Shown: piece by piece, positions 31,296 through 41,176 of the stretch | How positions within the stretch are numbered: position 1 is the stretch's first letter | How the letters are laid out: the number at the start of each line of letters is the position of its first letter | Origin: Melioribacteraceae bacterium | GTDB taxonomy: Bacteria; Bacteroidota; Ignavibacteria; Ignavibacteriales; Melioribacteraceae | Length of the DNA: 42,353 nucleotides | Reading direction: 5' to 3' | Assembly (NCBI GenBank): GCA_021647785.1 | Contig: JAKIUC010000039.1 | Span: 1-42,353, forward strand | Made by a program: the position numbers and the translations under genes | The notes under the pieces: model-generated | The model's input: only the letters and a program-made list of their open reading frames with translations | Database searches by the model: none | What the model was told of the DNA's origin: nothing

Positions 31296-32363
31296 CTATA
31301 AATCAGAGATATGAATTTTAGACTTTATATTTTCATCAACTGCAAAATATAATTCGCCATTTGGACTTATGCTCGACTCTATAAAACCCAAGCCAATAGG
31401 CTTCTTTAAATGAGTGGAATTTACAAAACTCGTAATAATTCCAATTTCTTCACCTAAGTTATTTTCAATTGAAATGTTTTTGTTTGATGAATTAAAATGA
31501 TTTTCAAAAGTAATGCCCACAAGTTTTCCTAACTCACTATTCCCTTCCTCAACTATCTTGTAGCCAATATAATTTTGCTTCTTAGAGCAGACCTCATTAA
31601 GCAAATTCACTTCCACTGGAAATATGGTGTCGTTCAATTCATTCGGAGCTATTGGAATTCCATTTTCAATACGGAAAATATTATACGCTTCTTCACCAAC
31701 CATTCCAAAATCGAAAATACTTTTCCGCTCATTCAGAACTTCCAATATGCTGGCAGCATTTTTAGAATCAACAAGAACAATATATTTATAAATATTTCCA
31801 ACACTCTTTAGCTTAATACCGTGAACAAAAAAATCATCAACTTTAACTCTAAGAATATTTTTTTCACTGAACTCATCAAATTTATCACCAAGAATCATCG
31901 ACATATAAGAAGTTGCTTGCGAACCCAACACTTCAAAAAGAGAATAATCTTCAAAGGAGTTTTCAATAATAATATCTTCATTAATAACAAATCTTTTAAT
32001 CCATTTGTACAGTTTTTCCTCATCAGTATTTGACCCAATTAAAAGGAAATAGTCTTCAAATTTTAATAATAGAGTTCTATCAATAATGTTGCCATTGTTA
32101 TTTACGAAGAGAGTTTTTACCCATTCCAAAACTTTTAAGTCATAAATTTTATTTGTTGTTAATCTTTTTAATAACGATTCACAATCTTTACCATGAATAA
32201 AAATTTTACTGTAATTTGATAAATCTCTAACAGCAACTCCGGTTTTTATTAAGTTATATTCTTCCTCTACAGAAGTATATTTTCTTACAAAGTTATTATC
32301 ATCAATCTCTATTTCACTAAATCTTGATTTGTAGTTGTTATATGTTTCTTCTCTATTTGTCAT
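31296..32363 (-). CDS. GcvT/YgfZ-fold folate-binding protein
   Basis: A 355-residue protein of the aminomethyltransferase-like fold. The N-terminal domain has GVAVRDLSNYSKIFIHGKDCESLLKRLTTNKI, as in GcvT and YgfZ, and the C-terminal domain contains EEAYNIFRIENGIPIAPNELNDTIFPVEVNLLNE. YgfZ proteins, which help assemble Fe-S clusters, carry a KGCYxGQE motif; here the corresponding segment reads SKKQNYIGYKIVEE without the cysteine. A GcvT-like (T-protein-related) fold without glycine-cleavage context, or a divergent YgfZ, is the best description. The exact function is unclear. It begins 7 bases after the lipoprotein gene, on the same strand. Confidence 0.75.
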   Translation of the reverse strand: MTNREETYNNYKSRFSEIEIDDNNFVRKYTSVEEEYNLIKTGVAVRDLSNYSKIFIHGKDCESLLKRLTTNKIYDLKVLEWVKTLFVNNNGNIIDRTLLLKFEDYFLLIGSNTDEEKLYKWIKRFVINEDIIIENSFEDYSLFEVLGSQATSYMSMILGDKFDEFSEKNILRVKVDDFFVHGIKLKSVGNIYKYIVLVDSKNAASILEVLNERKSIFDFGMVGEEAYNIFRIENGIPIAPNELNDTIFPVEVNLLNEVCSKKQNYIGYKIVEEGNSELGKLVGITFENHFNSSNKNISIENNLGEEIGIITSFVNSTHLKKPIGLGFIESSISPNGELYFAVDENIKSKIHISDL

Positions 32364-32370
32364 ACTTTAA

Positions 32371-33216
32371 TTAATATTTTCTGAACCAACGTCTGTTGAA
32401 TTTTGTTACATATAAACTTCTCGTAGTATCCCAATAAAATGGGATTGAATCCCTAATCCGAATTGAAATTGAATCATCCCAAAATCGATATTCAAAATAA
32501 TCAGGGAAACGATCGTCATTTACTTTTGTAAGAGTTCTTTTGTGTACCAATCCTACATAAGTTTCCATCAAGTGCGGTTCTTTTTCAATTCCGTTAACTA
32601 AAAAGAAATTATAATTTCTATGACCAGAAATAATTCCAGCTTCAAAATTTAGCTCAACATACATAATACCCTTTGGTTTCCATCTTTTGAGTTTCATTGT
32701 ATTAAAACCACCATGAATTGGTACTTCAGATTCCCATATCTGTTTGAACGTACCACCCACCTCTTTATCACACTCAAATAGGGTTAAAAAGAAAAATGCT
32801 GTACCTAATTTTGTACTATCAAGATTTATGAAACTCGATTCATACCCAATAACATTTTTAGGTTCAACAAATCTTTCACCTTGTTTCGATTTTGCAATTA
32901 CTGCAAAAATATATTGTTTCTTCTTCTTTTTATCGGTGTAATAAATTACTGCCGATTTTGGAACATTGTAAGTAAAAGTTCTATCGAACTCTACTAAATA
33001 CGTACCTGCAGTATCCTGGTCAATAATAAATTCCCTTAGAGCCAGTGTATCACAAGGATTATCGGTAGTTTTCTTTTGCTTCTTTGCCATTTCAACATTA
33101 TATCTTCTAATTGATTCATCTTTAGAAGCTGAATCTTCCGCTTGCTCTTTTGAAGAATCACCACAACTAAAGAGCAGAAAACTCAGCAGCACTATAAGTA
33201 ATTTTATTATTTTCAT
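32371..33216 (-). CDS. Uncharacterised lipoprotein
   Basis: A 281-residue protein with a signal ending in the lipobox LFSC (MKIIKLLIVLLSFLLFSCGDSS), so it is probably anchored in a membrane facing the periplasm. A Ser/Glu/Asp-rich linker follows, then a beta-rich body (TFTYNVPKSAVIYYTDKKKKKQYIFAV, GIMYVELNFEAGIISGH, RFPDYFEYRFWDDSISIRI) with many aromatic residues near the C-terminus (RRWFRKY). No known domain is recognised. The gene lies between the dipeptidase and the GcvT-like gene on the same strand, at short gaps. Confidence 0.75.
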   Translation of the reverse strand: MKIIKLLIVLLSFLLFSCGDSSKEQAEDSASKDESIRRYNVEMAKKQKKTTDNPCDTLALREFIIDQDTAGTYLVEFDRTFTYNVPKSAVIYYTDKKKKKQYIFAVIAKSKQGERFVEPKNVIGYESSFINLDSTKLGTAFFFLTLFECDKEVGGTFKQIWESEVPIHGGFNTMKLKRWKPKGIMYVELNFEAGIISGHRNYNFFLVNGIEKEPHLMETYVGLVHKRTLTKVNDDRFPDYFEYRFWDDSISIRIRDSIPFYWDTTRSLYVTKFNRRWFRKY

Positions 33217-33238
33217 TTATTCCTCAGCTAAAAATAAT

Positions 33239-34612
33239 TTAGACTTCTGTTTTAGAATACTCATCAAGAAAATATATTGAACTCAAAATTCCTAGTTCAA
33301 AATTCTTGATTGGGAAATGTTCATTTGGTGAATGGATGTTGTCTGTCTCAAGTCCTAACCCCATTAAAACTACTGGAGCTTTTAATTGTTTTGAAAACTC
33401 AACAACAATAGGTATTGAACCACCTTCCCTAGTATATACAGTCTCTTTACCAAAAGCCTTTGATACAGCATTTGCTGCTGCTTCAATAGCTTCATCATCA
33501 AGAGGCATAACAATTGGTAGCCCACCATGGTGTGCTGTAACTTTTATTTTAACACTTCGCGGAGTAATTGATTTAACATATTTCTCAAATAATTTTGCAA
33601 TCTTATTTGGGTCTTGGTTAGGTACTAATCGCATACTAATTTTTGTACTAGCTTTTGAAGGTAGTACTGTTTTAGCTCCATCCCCAATAAAACCGCCAAC
33701 AATACCGTTACAATCTAATGATGGTCTGCCAGAGAATCTTTCCTGAGTAGAATACCCTTTCTCCCCTTTCAATTCCTTAACACCATATTCTTTCATCAAT
33801 TCTGCATCGGAGAAATTTAATTTTTTATAATTCTCTCTCTCTTTTTTTGTAAGTGCTTTCACATCTTTGTAAAAATCCGGAATTGTTATCTTTCCATTTT
33901 TATCTTGCAGCTTACTAATAAGTTTTGCTAACTCATTAATTGGGTTTGCAATTCCTCCGCCAAAACTACCAGAATGTAGATCACGGTTTGGTCCAGTAAG
34001 CTCAACCTCCATATAACAAAGACCTCGTAAACCGTAGTTTATTGTTGGAATTCCTGGGGCATACATACTAGTATCAGAGATAAGTACTGTATCACACTTC
34101 AATAATTTTTTATTTTTCTTTATGAACTTTTCAAGGTTTGAACTGCCAATCTCTTCTTCACCTTCAATTAAAAATTTTACATTAACTGGAAGTTCACCTT
34201 TTATTTTTAGAATGGCTTCAACACTTTTTATATGAACAAAGTTTTGTCCTTTATTATCATCAGCACCCCTTGCCCAAATTTTTCCACCTTTAATTACCGG
34301 TTCAAAAGGGTCACTCTTCCATAGGTTTAATGGGTCAACAGGTTGAACATCATAGTGTCCGTAAATTAAAACAGTAGGTTTACCAGGAGCTTTCATCCAC
34401 TCAGCATATACCAACGGATGACCATCAGTAGGGTATATTTTAACACTCTCCATTCCAGCATCTTTTAATTTGGATGCTACAAATTTACTGCATTTATTAA
34501 TTGCACTTTGATGGCTCTTCAACGTAGAGATACTTGGAATACGCAGATAGTCTTTTAATTCTTCTAAATATTCTTTTTTATTAGCTTTAACATATTTAAT
34601 TACTTCTTTCAA
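33239..34612 (-). CDS. M20 family dipeptidase
   Basis: A metallopeptidase of the M20 family (dipeptidase/succinyl-diaminopimelate desuccinylase type). The open frame reaches a TTG at 34684, but the TTG at 34610-34612 has GGAG five bases upstream and yields the family start (M)KEVIKYVKANKKEYLEELKDYLRIPSIS; this gives 457 residues. Zinc ligands are visible in YGHYDVQPVD (H and D), RGADDNKGQ (D), EGEEEIGS (E/E), LISDTS (D) and HSPNEHF (H). The dimerisation (lid) domain lies in the middle. It hydrolyses dipeptides or similar N-acyl substrates in the cytoplasm. The exact start is the least certain point. Confidence 0.85.
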   Translation of the reverse strand: MKEVIKYVKANKKEYLEELKDYLRIPSISTLKSHQSAINKCSKFVASKLKDAGMESVKIYPTDGHPLVYAEWMKAPGKPTVLIYGHYDVQPVDPLNLWKSDPFEPVIKGGKIWARGADDNKGQNFVHIKSVEAILKIKGELPVNVKFLIEGEEEIGSSNLEKFIKKNKKLLKCDTVLISDTSMYAPGIPTINYGLRGLCYMEVELTGPNRDLHSGSFGGGIANPINELAKLISKLQDKNGKITIPDFYKDVKALTKKERENYKKLNFSDAELMKEYGVKELKGEKGYSTQERFSGRPSLDCNGIVGGFIGDGAKTVLPSKASTKISMRLVPNQDPNKIAKLFEKYVKSITPRSVKIKVTAHHGGLPIVMPLDDEAIEAAANAVSKAFGKETVYTREGGSIPIVVEFSKQLKAPVVLMGLGLETDNIHSPNEHFPIKNFELGILSSIYFLDEYSKTEV

Positions 34613-34800
34613 CACTTCTCCAATAAATTTAATATTGTGATTTAATTTAAATTCTAATTTACGTTTATTATTCCCATCTTTCAAGAATGTTTATCATATC
34701 AGTAGTTCTAAATTGTTTCATAAATTTTTTGATAATTTATTATTATAATTAGATACAGATTTTAAGAATTCATTTAATTACAGCGAGAATTTTATAGGTT

Positions 34801-36705
34801 GTGCGAAAACTCCTTTTTAACATATCTGTTTTTTTTCTATCATCATTTGTATTTGGGCAAATACCTGGAGATTCACTTAGTTTCGTTAAAACACGATATT
34901 CAAAACCCTTTCTTTTTTCCAGTTTTGAAAAACAGTTGCAAACCTATAATATGCGTCAGCAATTCAGTTATGGGCAGCAATTAGAAAATATTTTTCTTGG
35001 TGTTAATCAAACTTTTTTTTCAACAATAATTAAGTCTAATGGATTAAGCATTAGAGATAACGCTTTTTTTACTCTACTTGGTGAATACGATTTTGCAGAA
35101 AATTTTGCAATAGGCACTCATTTAAATTATAATATTTATGCGGATGATAAAAAATTGGCAATTAATAATTCTTCAATATTTAATTCTTCAGCGTATGCTA
35201 AATACTATCCCGCAAGAAAAATGAGCTTTACACCTTTTATTGGATTTTCCCGAAACGAGCAAATTGGAATTGTTGATAAAGGTCCAATATATGGGGCTGA
35301 GGCACTTTTAAATAATTATAGCTTTAACGAATTTAATTTATATTCAGAATTAAAATTCCAAATTGAAGATATTGCACCAAGAAAAAATACAATTTCTAAT
35401 ATAAAATTTAACATAGATAAAACATTTGAGAACTCATTTCGGAATCAATTATTAGGATTATATTCTGAACAAAGAAAAGATTTTTATTTTGATACTGACT
35501 CATTAACAATGAGCGAGTTTAATATTTCAAAAAATATACAAAGCCGAACAGAAGAGAAATACTCACTGATTGATAGATTGCGTATTACTTCACTTTTCTC
35601 AAATGTATCACTTAATATTGAAGGTAGTCTTGATTGGCGTACAATTGATAGAGAGACAAGATATATCTCGTTAGAGAATATTACCTCTTCTTCATTCGAT
35701 ACTAAAATTGAAGAGTTTAGAATAAACCTAAATTCTTACTTACAATATTCAACACAAAATATAAACGGTATATTTCGATTGAACTTCTCTGAACGAGAGG
35801 AAAAGCACAGAGCAAAAAATCTTGAAGGGAGTAGTGATATTATCTTTGAGGATAGAGATAAACAAGAGAAAAGGAAAAATAATACGAGTAATCAAATTAC
35901 GTTATCTGCCAAAGGGGAATTCAATATATCATCAAAGGATAAAATTAGACTAAGTTTATTTCATCGAAAATTAGTCTATGATACACCAAGCGATTTAAAT
36001 AATGACGATAGAGATGAATTACTCTCAATGTTTGGATTGAGATACACAAGAAAACTAACTCCCTTTTTCGATTTATATACTATTTTACAAGGGAGTATAA
36101 ATAGAACGGTATATATATATAAGGAGAGAAGTGCCAACAATAATATTTTACGAGTATTAAAGTTAATTGCTGGTGGAGATATTCGTTTAAAATATCTTTC
36201 ATCCAAAAATAGTGCCGAAGTAGTAGTAAATTATACTGTTTACGATTTTGAAGATTTAAATCCGAATTTAAGGAGCTTTTCATTTAGGCAATTGGCTTTA
36301 CGTGATTCTACAACAATAAAACTTTTTAGAAGTACCTACTTCAAATTTTTAGGATATTTAAAATTCTCTGAGCAAGGTGATTTTCAATGGAGTGGATTTG
36401 CAAATAATCCAGTAAGATATTTAGACGAACGCTATGCTGAGCCTACGTTTGAGTATCGTTTTAGAAATCTCTCCTTTTCATTTGGACTAAGATATTTTGC
36501 TCTGTTCACCTATCTGTTTGAAAATGATGGCACAAAATATATCCAGTCTATTTACAGTAGCACAGCACCACTTTCAATTATTAAATACTCGTTATCTAAC
36601 TCAATTGATCTTAGTATAAAAGGGTGGTACGAATTTATCAATACTGAGTCGAATAAAAATCAAGAGCTTGTTAATTTATTTATTCGTGTAAATTGGAATA
36701 TATAA
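34801..36705 (+). CDS. Putative outer-membrane beta-barrel protein
   Basis: A 634-residue protein that starts with GTG and a Sec signal peptide (RKLLFNISVFFLSSFVFGQIP, cleavage after FGQ or nearby). The mature part alternates short beta strands rich in aromatic residues, such as FAIGTHLNYNIYAD, KIRLSLFHRKLVYDT, RYTRKLTPFFDLYTILQGSI, SAEVVVNYTVYDFED, FRNLSFSFGLRYFALFTYLF and the terminal FIRVNWNI. A C-terminal aromatic or hydrophobic end supports outer-membrane insertion. No plug or known family is recognised. It is followed on the same strand by an RsbW-like gene, with an intervening promoter, so cotranscription is not required. Confidence 0.65.
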   Translation: MRKLLFNISVFFLSSFVFGQIPGDSLSFVKTRYSKPFLFSSFEKQLQTYNMRQQFSYGQQLENIFLGVNQTFFSTIIKSNGLSIRDNAFFTLLGEYDFAENFAIGTHLNYNIYADDKKLAINNSSIFNSSAYAKYYPARKMSFTPFIGFSRNEQIGIVDKGPIYGAEALLNNYSFNEFNLYSELKFQIEDIAPRKNTISNIKFNIDKTFENSFRNQLLGLYSEQRKDFYFDTDSLTMSEFNISKNIQSRTEEKYSLIDRLRITSLFSNVSLNIEGSLDWRTIDRETRYISLENITSSSFDTKIEEFRINLNSYLQYSTQNINGIFRLNFSEREEKHRAKNLEGSSDIIFEDRDKQEKRKNNTSNQITLSAKGEFNISSKDKIRLSLFHRKLVYDTPSDLNNDDRDELLSMFGLRYTRKLTPFFDLYTILQGSINRTVYIYKERSANNNILRVLKLIAGGDIRLKYLSSKNSAEVVVNYTVYDFEDLNPNLRSFSFRQLALRDSTTIKLFRSTYFKFLGYLKFSEQGDFQWSGFANNPVRYLDERYAEPTFEYRFRNLSFSFGLRYFALFTYLFENDGTKYIQSIYSSTAPLSIIKYSLSNSIDLSIKGWYEFINTESNKNQELVNLFIRVNWNI

Positions 36706-36721
36706 TAATTCTATTTATTAC

Positions 36722-36753
36722 TTGAAAAGAATAACTTATTATTCCTATTTTTG
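36722..36753 (+). promoter_or_regulatory. Bacteroidetes-type promoter of the RsbW-like gene
   Basis: TTG at 36722-36724 and TATTTTTG at 36746-36753 are separated by 21 bases, which fits the Bacteroidetes -33/-7 consensus (TTG, 17-23 bases, TAnnTTTG). It lies about 45 bases before the ATG. Confidence 0.5.
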
Positions 36754-36799
36754 AACTTCTATATTGAATTATAATAATTATAATTAATATTTAAATAAA

Positions 36800-37213
36800 A
36801 TGAATATAGCATTTAAAAAAATTGTACCAAGCGATCCCAACTTAATACCAGAAGTTGATGAGTTTATTTTTGATAAAATAACATCACTTAATTTGAAAGA
36901 GAATACTTTAAGTAATCTTAGTCTCGCTCTATCAGAAGCACTTTCAAATGCAATGGTTCATGGCAACAAACTCGATCCTAACAAAGATGTTATAGTTTCA
37001 ATAAAAATTTCTAATGATGAACTAATATTGTGCATCAAGGATGAAGGAAACGGTTTTGACCCAGACTCGGTGCCTGACCCTACAAAGCCCGAAAACATTA
37101 TGAGGGATAGTGGTCGCGGAATACATATTATGCGTTCTTTTATCGATCAAGTTTCATATAATTTCTCTTCTGTAGGAACTGAATTGAAATTTGTTATTAA
37201 TCTTAAAAAATAA
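36800..37213 (+). CDS. Anti-sigma factor serine kinase, RsbW-like ATPase
   Basis: A 137-residue GHKL ATPase (HATPase_c_2) of the RsbW/SpoIIAB type. The N box is LSLALSEALSNAMVHGN, the G1 box is DEGNGFDPDSVPDP, and the G2-like element is DSGRGIHIMRSFIDQVSYN. Such kinases phosphorylate STAS anti-anti-sigma proteins and bind sigma factors, or act in simplified partner-switching networks. No STAS protein, phosphatase or sigma factor is adjacent, so the partners are elsewhere. The length is typical. A Bacteroidetes-type promoter precedes it. Confidence 0.88.
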   Translation: MNIAFKKIVPSDPNLIPEVDEFIFDKITSLNLKENTLSNLSLALSEALSNAMVHGNKLDPNKDVIVSIKISNDELILCIKDEGNGFDPDSVPDPTKPENIMRDSGRGIHIMRSFIDQVSYNFSSVGTELKFVINLKK

Positions 37214-37318
37214 ACACCTCTATCTAATAATACTATCAATTCCACTTTTTTAACAAGTATATTTATTCCATTATATCTATTTTTAATATGTTCAATTATA
37301 AAAATATTTTTTAAATAA

Positions 37319-38299
<981 letters not shown>

Positions 38300-38311
38300 T
38301 CAAGATTTTGA

Positions 38312-38358
38312 GAGTTTCTGTAAAATAATCGACATATTTTTTTATTTTACAGAAACTC
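38312..38358. terminator. Bidirectional terminator between mdh and a small membrane protein
   Basis: Arms 38312-38328 and 38342-38358 are a perfect 17-base inverted repeat with a 13-base loop. The stem base GAGTTTCTGTAAAATAA includes A/T-rich runs usable in both directions. The stop codons of both convergent genes lie just outside. Confidence 0.8.
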
Positions 38359-38360
38359 CA

Positions 38361-38594
38361 TTATCTTACCAAACCACCAAGCATAAAAAGTAAAAAAGCG
38401 AATAAAAGCCAGAAAACATAATTTTTAGTTTCATCCCAATTAAGAATTACAAAAGCCAATTCTACTAATGGAATAAACAACGACCCAAAGCCCCACAAAA
38501 GTGATTTCTTAAATGCTTGAATTAAAATCATGATGTTACTAACTACAAAAAGAGCAGAAGCAATAACCATCAAAGCAATTCCTATTATTTCCAT
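38361..38594 (-). CDS. Small membrane protein (77 aa)
   Basis: A 77-residue hydrophobic protein with two to three membrane-spanning segments (GIALMVIASALFVVSNIMILI, LWGFGSLFIPLVELAFVIL, YVFWLLFAFLLFMLGGLV). No known family is recognised. It ends at the shared bidirectional terminator with mdh. It is plausible as a real gene because it has a normal start, a GGAG-like sequence (TTGGAGA) upstream, and convergent termination, but it could also be a minor frame. Confidence 0.6.
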   Translation of the reverse strand: MEIIGIALMVIASALFVVSNIMILIQAFKKSLLWGFGSLFIPLVELAFVILNWDETKNYVFWLLFAFLLFMLGGLVR

Positions 38595-38852
38595 TTTCTC
38601 TCCAAGTTCATAAGTAAATACACTTTGTTTTCTTCAAGATAGCAATATTTCTACGAATATACTTTTTGTTGCATTTATTAATATATTTTATTTTAGAGCT
38701 AAATTAGTTAGAGTTATTTCAGCAAGAGATATGAATAGAAAGGAAAGAAAGAATAGATAGCGAGCTAAGAAATTCTGCATAAACTAATAGACTTATTTAT
38801 TGGTCGTTAAAAATTATTCCATAGATATGGTATTGACATTCTGCTTTAAAAC
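38595..38852. other. Gap without recognisable genes
   Basis: About 260 bases between the small membrane protein and the L27 terminator. I see no open frame with a start signal, tRNA-like fold or long repeat. It must hold the promoter of the minus-strand 77-residue gene. Confidence 0.4.
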
Positions 38853-38882
38853 AAAAAACCCTTCCAAATAGAAGGGTTTTTT
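38853..38882. terminator. Terminator of the rplU-rpmA operon
   Basis: Perfect 12-base stem AAAAAACCCTTC/GAAGGGTTTTTT with a 6-base loop. It has A and T runs on both sides, so it works for the minus-strand rpmA transcript and possibly for plus-strand transcripts. Confidence 0.9.
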
Positions 38883-38906
38883 AATAAACATTATCAGAAA
38901 GAAAAA

Positions 38907-39164
38907 CTAAGCTACTTCGTACACACTTATAAATCTCCTATCATTTCTCTTTTTTTCAAATTTTACAGCACCATCAATTAGTGAAAAAAGAGTATCATCG
39001 CCACCACGTTTAACATTGTTACCAGGGTGGAATTGAGTCCCTTTTTGTCTAACTAAAATTGAACCAGCAGTAACTTTTTGACCACCAAATCTTTTAACAC
39101 CTAAATATTGTGCGTTACTATCACGTCCGTTTCTCGACGACCCCTGACCTTTCTTATGAGCCAT
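38907..39164 (-). CDS. rpmA: 50S ribosomal protein L27
   Basis: An 85-residue L27 that reaches the peptidyl transferase centre with its flexible N-terminus. The start [29 protein letters not shown] is the standard one without the Firmicutes cleavable leader, and [23 protein letters not shown] is conserved. It follows rplU by 12 bases, the universal rplU-rpmA pair. The terminator at 38853-38882 ends the operon. Confidence 0.97.
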   Translation of the reverse strand: MAHKKGQGSSRNGRDSNAQYLGVKRFGGQKVTAGSILVRQKGTQFHPGNNVKRGGDDTLFSLIDGAVKFEKKRNDRRFISVYEVA

Positions 39165-39176
39165 TATTACCTCCGG

Positions 39177-39485
39177 TTAAGCTATTTTTGTTACTTCAAT
39201 TCTTGTTAACTGTTGTCTGTGACCATTTTTCTTTTTGTAAGACTTTCTTCTTTTCTTTTTGAAAACAATCACTTTTTCATCTTTTAAATGCTCAAGAACT
39301 TTTGCAGTTACTTTCATTCCATCAATAGTTGGTAAACCAACTTTTGTCTCTTTTCCATCATTAAAAAGAAGAACCAAATCAAATGTTATTTCGGTATCAA
39401 CATCGTTATCTAATCTTGGCACATAATACTTCGTATTTTCTTCAACGTTAAATTGCTGTCCAGCTATATCCACAACTGCAAACAT
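39177..39485 (-). CDS. rplU: 50S ribosomal protein L21
   Basis: A 102-residue L21 that binds 23S rRNA with L20. The N-terminal FAVVDIAGQQFNVEE and the C-terminal basic tail FKKKRRKSYKKKNGHRQQLTRIEV are typical. TTGGAGGAA lies upstream of the ATG. It leads the rplU-rpmA operon; a sigma70-like promoter is predicted at 39520-39548. Confidence 0.96.
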   Translation of the reverse strand: MFAVVDIAGQQFNVEENTKYYVPRLDNDVDTEITFDLVLLFNDGKETKVGLPTIDGMKVTAKVLEHLKDEKVIVFKKKRRKSYKKKNGHRQQLTRIEVTKIA

Positions 39486-39519
39486 CTATTCCTCCAACTC
39501 TTAAAATATTCGAATTATA

Positions 39520-39548
39520 AATTTAGTTAAAACAACAATTTAAGTCAA
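39520..39548 (-). promoter_or_regulatory. Possible promoter of rplU-rpmA
   Basis: On the minus strand TTGACT (39543-39548), 17 bases, TAAATT (39520-39525). The -10 matches the consensus at four of six positions. It lies 35 bases upstream of the rplU start codon. Confidence 0.4.
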
Positions 39549-39638
39549 TTTTTATTTTAATTCAAAATATTTTCATCTAACATTATTTCTTTTACTAACT
39601 TTGTCATCAATTAATAAAACCACATATTTTTGATAAAA

Positions 39639-40577
39639 ATGATAATACCCTCAATAATTGCAGCAATTCTGCCAATGCTAATCTATCTCTTTTTTCTTTG
39701 GAAATTTGATAAAAATGAACCTGAACCTATAAAATTTGTTCTTTATCATTTTATCTATGGTGCAACCGCAGCAGTTATTCTGGGCTTAATAGGAAGTTTA
39801 GTTTTATCAATCCCTTTAAACTCACTTTTTAGTGAAGAAATAACTACCCGATTAAAAGTAATAATGATTGCACCAATTGTTGAGGAGTTAGCCAAAGCAT
39901 CTTTACTCTTTAAAACAATATCAAATAAAAACATCGATAATTTAACAGATGGTCTCATTTACGGTGGTGCAATTGGTCTAGGTTTTGGAATGACGGAAAA
40001 TTTTCTCTATTTCATAGCTTTTGGAGATACACTACAAACCTTAATACCATTAGTTTTAATGAGAACTCTATTTTCGGCAGTGATGCATACAATTTCTACT
40101 GCAACTGTTGGTGGAGTTATGAGTCTTTCAAAATATTCATCTAAAAATAAATATATAATTGCAGCTACTACTGGAATCTTAATTGCAATATTCATCCATT
40201 TTGTGTGGAATTTTAGTGTAAGCTATTCCAATACATTTTTTATGGGAATTGTTTTTATGATTTTGATAATTGCAATATTTATTATCACTTTCTACTTTTC
40301 GCTGAAATATGAAAATAAAATTATCAAAAAAGAATTGGTGAATGAAATTCCTTCGCTCTTACTTTTGCACTTAACATCTGCAAAAAGATTTCAAAAAGGA
40401 TGGTTCTTAAATCCTTTCCAAAATAGATTTATTGAACTAACTACAAAATTGGCTTTTCGTAAACATGAGGTTGAAATTAGTGAAGGGAATAATGAACTTT
40501 ACATAAAAGAAATTGAGTTTTTAAGAGATGAAATTTCTGAACTTATTGAAAAACACAATTATAGTAGAGCTGAATAA
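39639..40577 (+). CDS. PrsW family intramembrane metalloprotease
   Basis: The open frame begins at a TTG (39630); the ATG at 39639 gives MIIPSIIAAILPMLIYLFFLWKFD and 312 residues. It is a polytopic membrane protein with the PrsW signatures VEELAKA (EExxK, the catalytic-site-like motif), GLGFGMTENFLYF, and HTISTATVGG plus HFVWNF for metal-binding histidines. PrsW proteases act in regulated intramembrane proteolysis of anti-sigma factors (known from B. subtilis). The substrate here is unknown, and no anti-sigma gene is adjacent. The C-terminal ~80 residues form a cytoplasmic helical tail. The end overlaps the upstream reading frame of nadD but not its chosen start. Confidence 0.88.
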   Translation: MIIPSIIAAILPMLIYLFFLWKFDKNEPEPIKFVLYHFIYGATAAVILGLIGSLVLSIPLNSLFSEEITTRLKVIMIAPIVEELAKASLLFKTISNKNIDNLTDGLIYGGAIGLGFGMTENFLYFIAFGDTLQTLIPLVLMRTLFSAVMHTISTATVGGVMSLSKYSSKNKYIIAATTGILIAIFIHFVWNFSVSYSNTFFMGIVFMILIIAIFIITFYFSLKYENKIIKKELVNEIPSLLLLHLTSAKRFQKGWFLNPFQNRFIELTTKLAFRKHEVEISEGNNELYIKEIEFLRDEISELIEKHNYSRAE

Positions 40578-40596
40578 TTACATCCGAGATACATTT

Positions 40597-41175
40597 ATGA
40601 AAAAAAAAGTTGGAATTTATGGCGGAACATTCGACCCAATTCATTTAGGACATTTGATAACTGCCCGTTCAGTAAAGGAGATTAGAAATCTTTCTGAAAT
40701 TATATTTGTTCCTGCAAATAAATCTCCACTAAAATTAAATATAGAATCAGCTTCCACAAATGATAGATTTAAAATGACAAAACTGGCAGTTGAAAAATAT
40801 GATGGATTTAGTGTAAGTGATTATGAAGTTAATAAAACTGAAATTTCATACACCATAAATACAATCAAATATTTTAAGGAAAAATATGAAAATATTGAGT
40901 TAATAATTGGATACGATAATTTTTTAATTTTCGACAAATGGTATAAATCTGAAAAAATATTAAATTTGGTTGATATAATTGTATTAAAAAGATTTTATGA
41001 AGATTCAATTAAACCGAAAAAAAACTCTAATAAATTTATTTTTGTTGATAGCCCAACAATCCAAATCAGTTCAACAATGATTAGAGAAAGAGTATCAAAA
41101 AATTTACCAATAGATTTTTTAGTTTCTACAGAAGTATCAAAGTATATCACTGAAAATAATCTCTATAAAAAATAG
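40597..41175 (+). CDS. nadD: Nicotinate-nucleotide adenylyltransferase
   Basis: The open frame starts at 40528, but the ATG at 40597 gives the standard MKKKVGIYGGTFDPIHLGHL start and lies just after the prsW stop; the product is 192 residues. It adenylates nicotinate mononucleotide to deamido-NAD in NAD synthesis. The GGTFDPIHLGH nucleotidyltransferase motif and ISSTMIRERV near the C-terminus are diagnostic. The YDNFLIFDKWYK segment matches the family GADxxxxxxxW region. It is followed by meaB after one base, so the two are cotranscribed. Confidence 0.95.
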   Translation: MKKKVGIYGGTFDPIHLGHLITARSVKEIRNLSEIIFVPANKSPLKLNIESASTNDRFKMTKLAVEKYDGFSVSDYEVNKTEISYTINTIKYFKEKYENIELIIGYDNFLIFDKWYKSEKILNLVDIIVLKRFYEDSIKPKKNSNKFIFVDSPTIQISSTMIRERVSKNLPIDFLVSTEVSKYITENNLYKK

Positions 41176-41176
41176 T

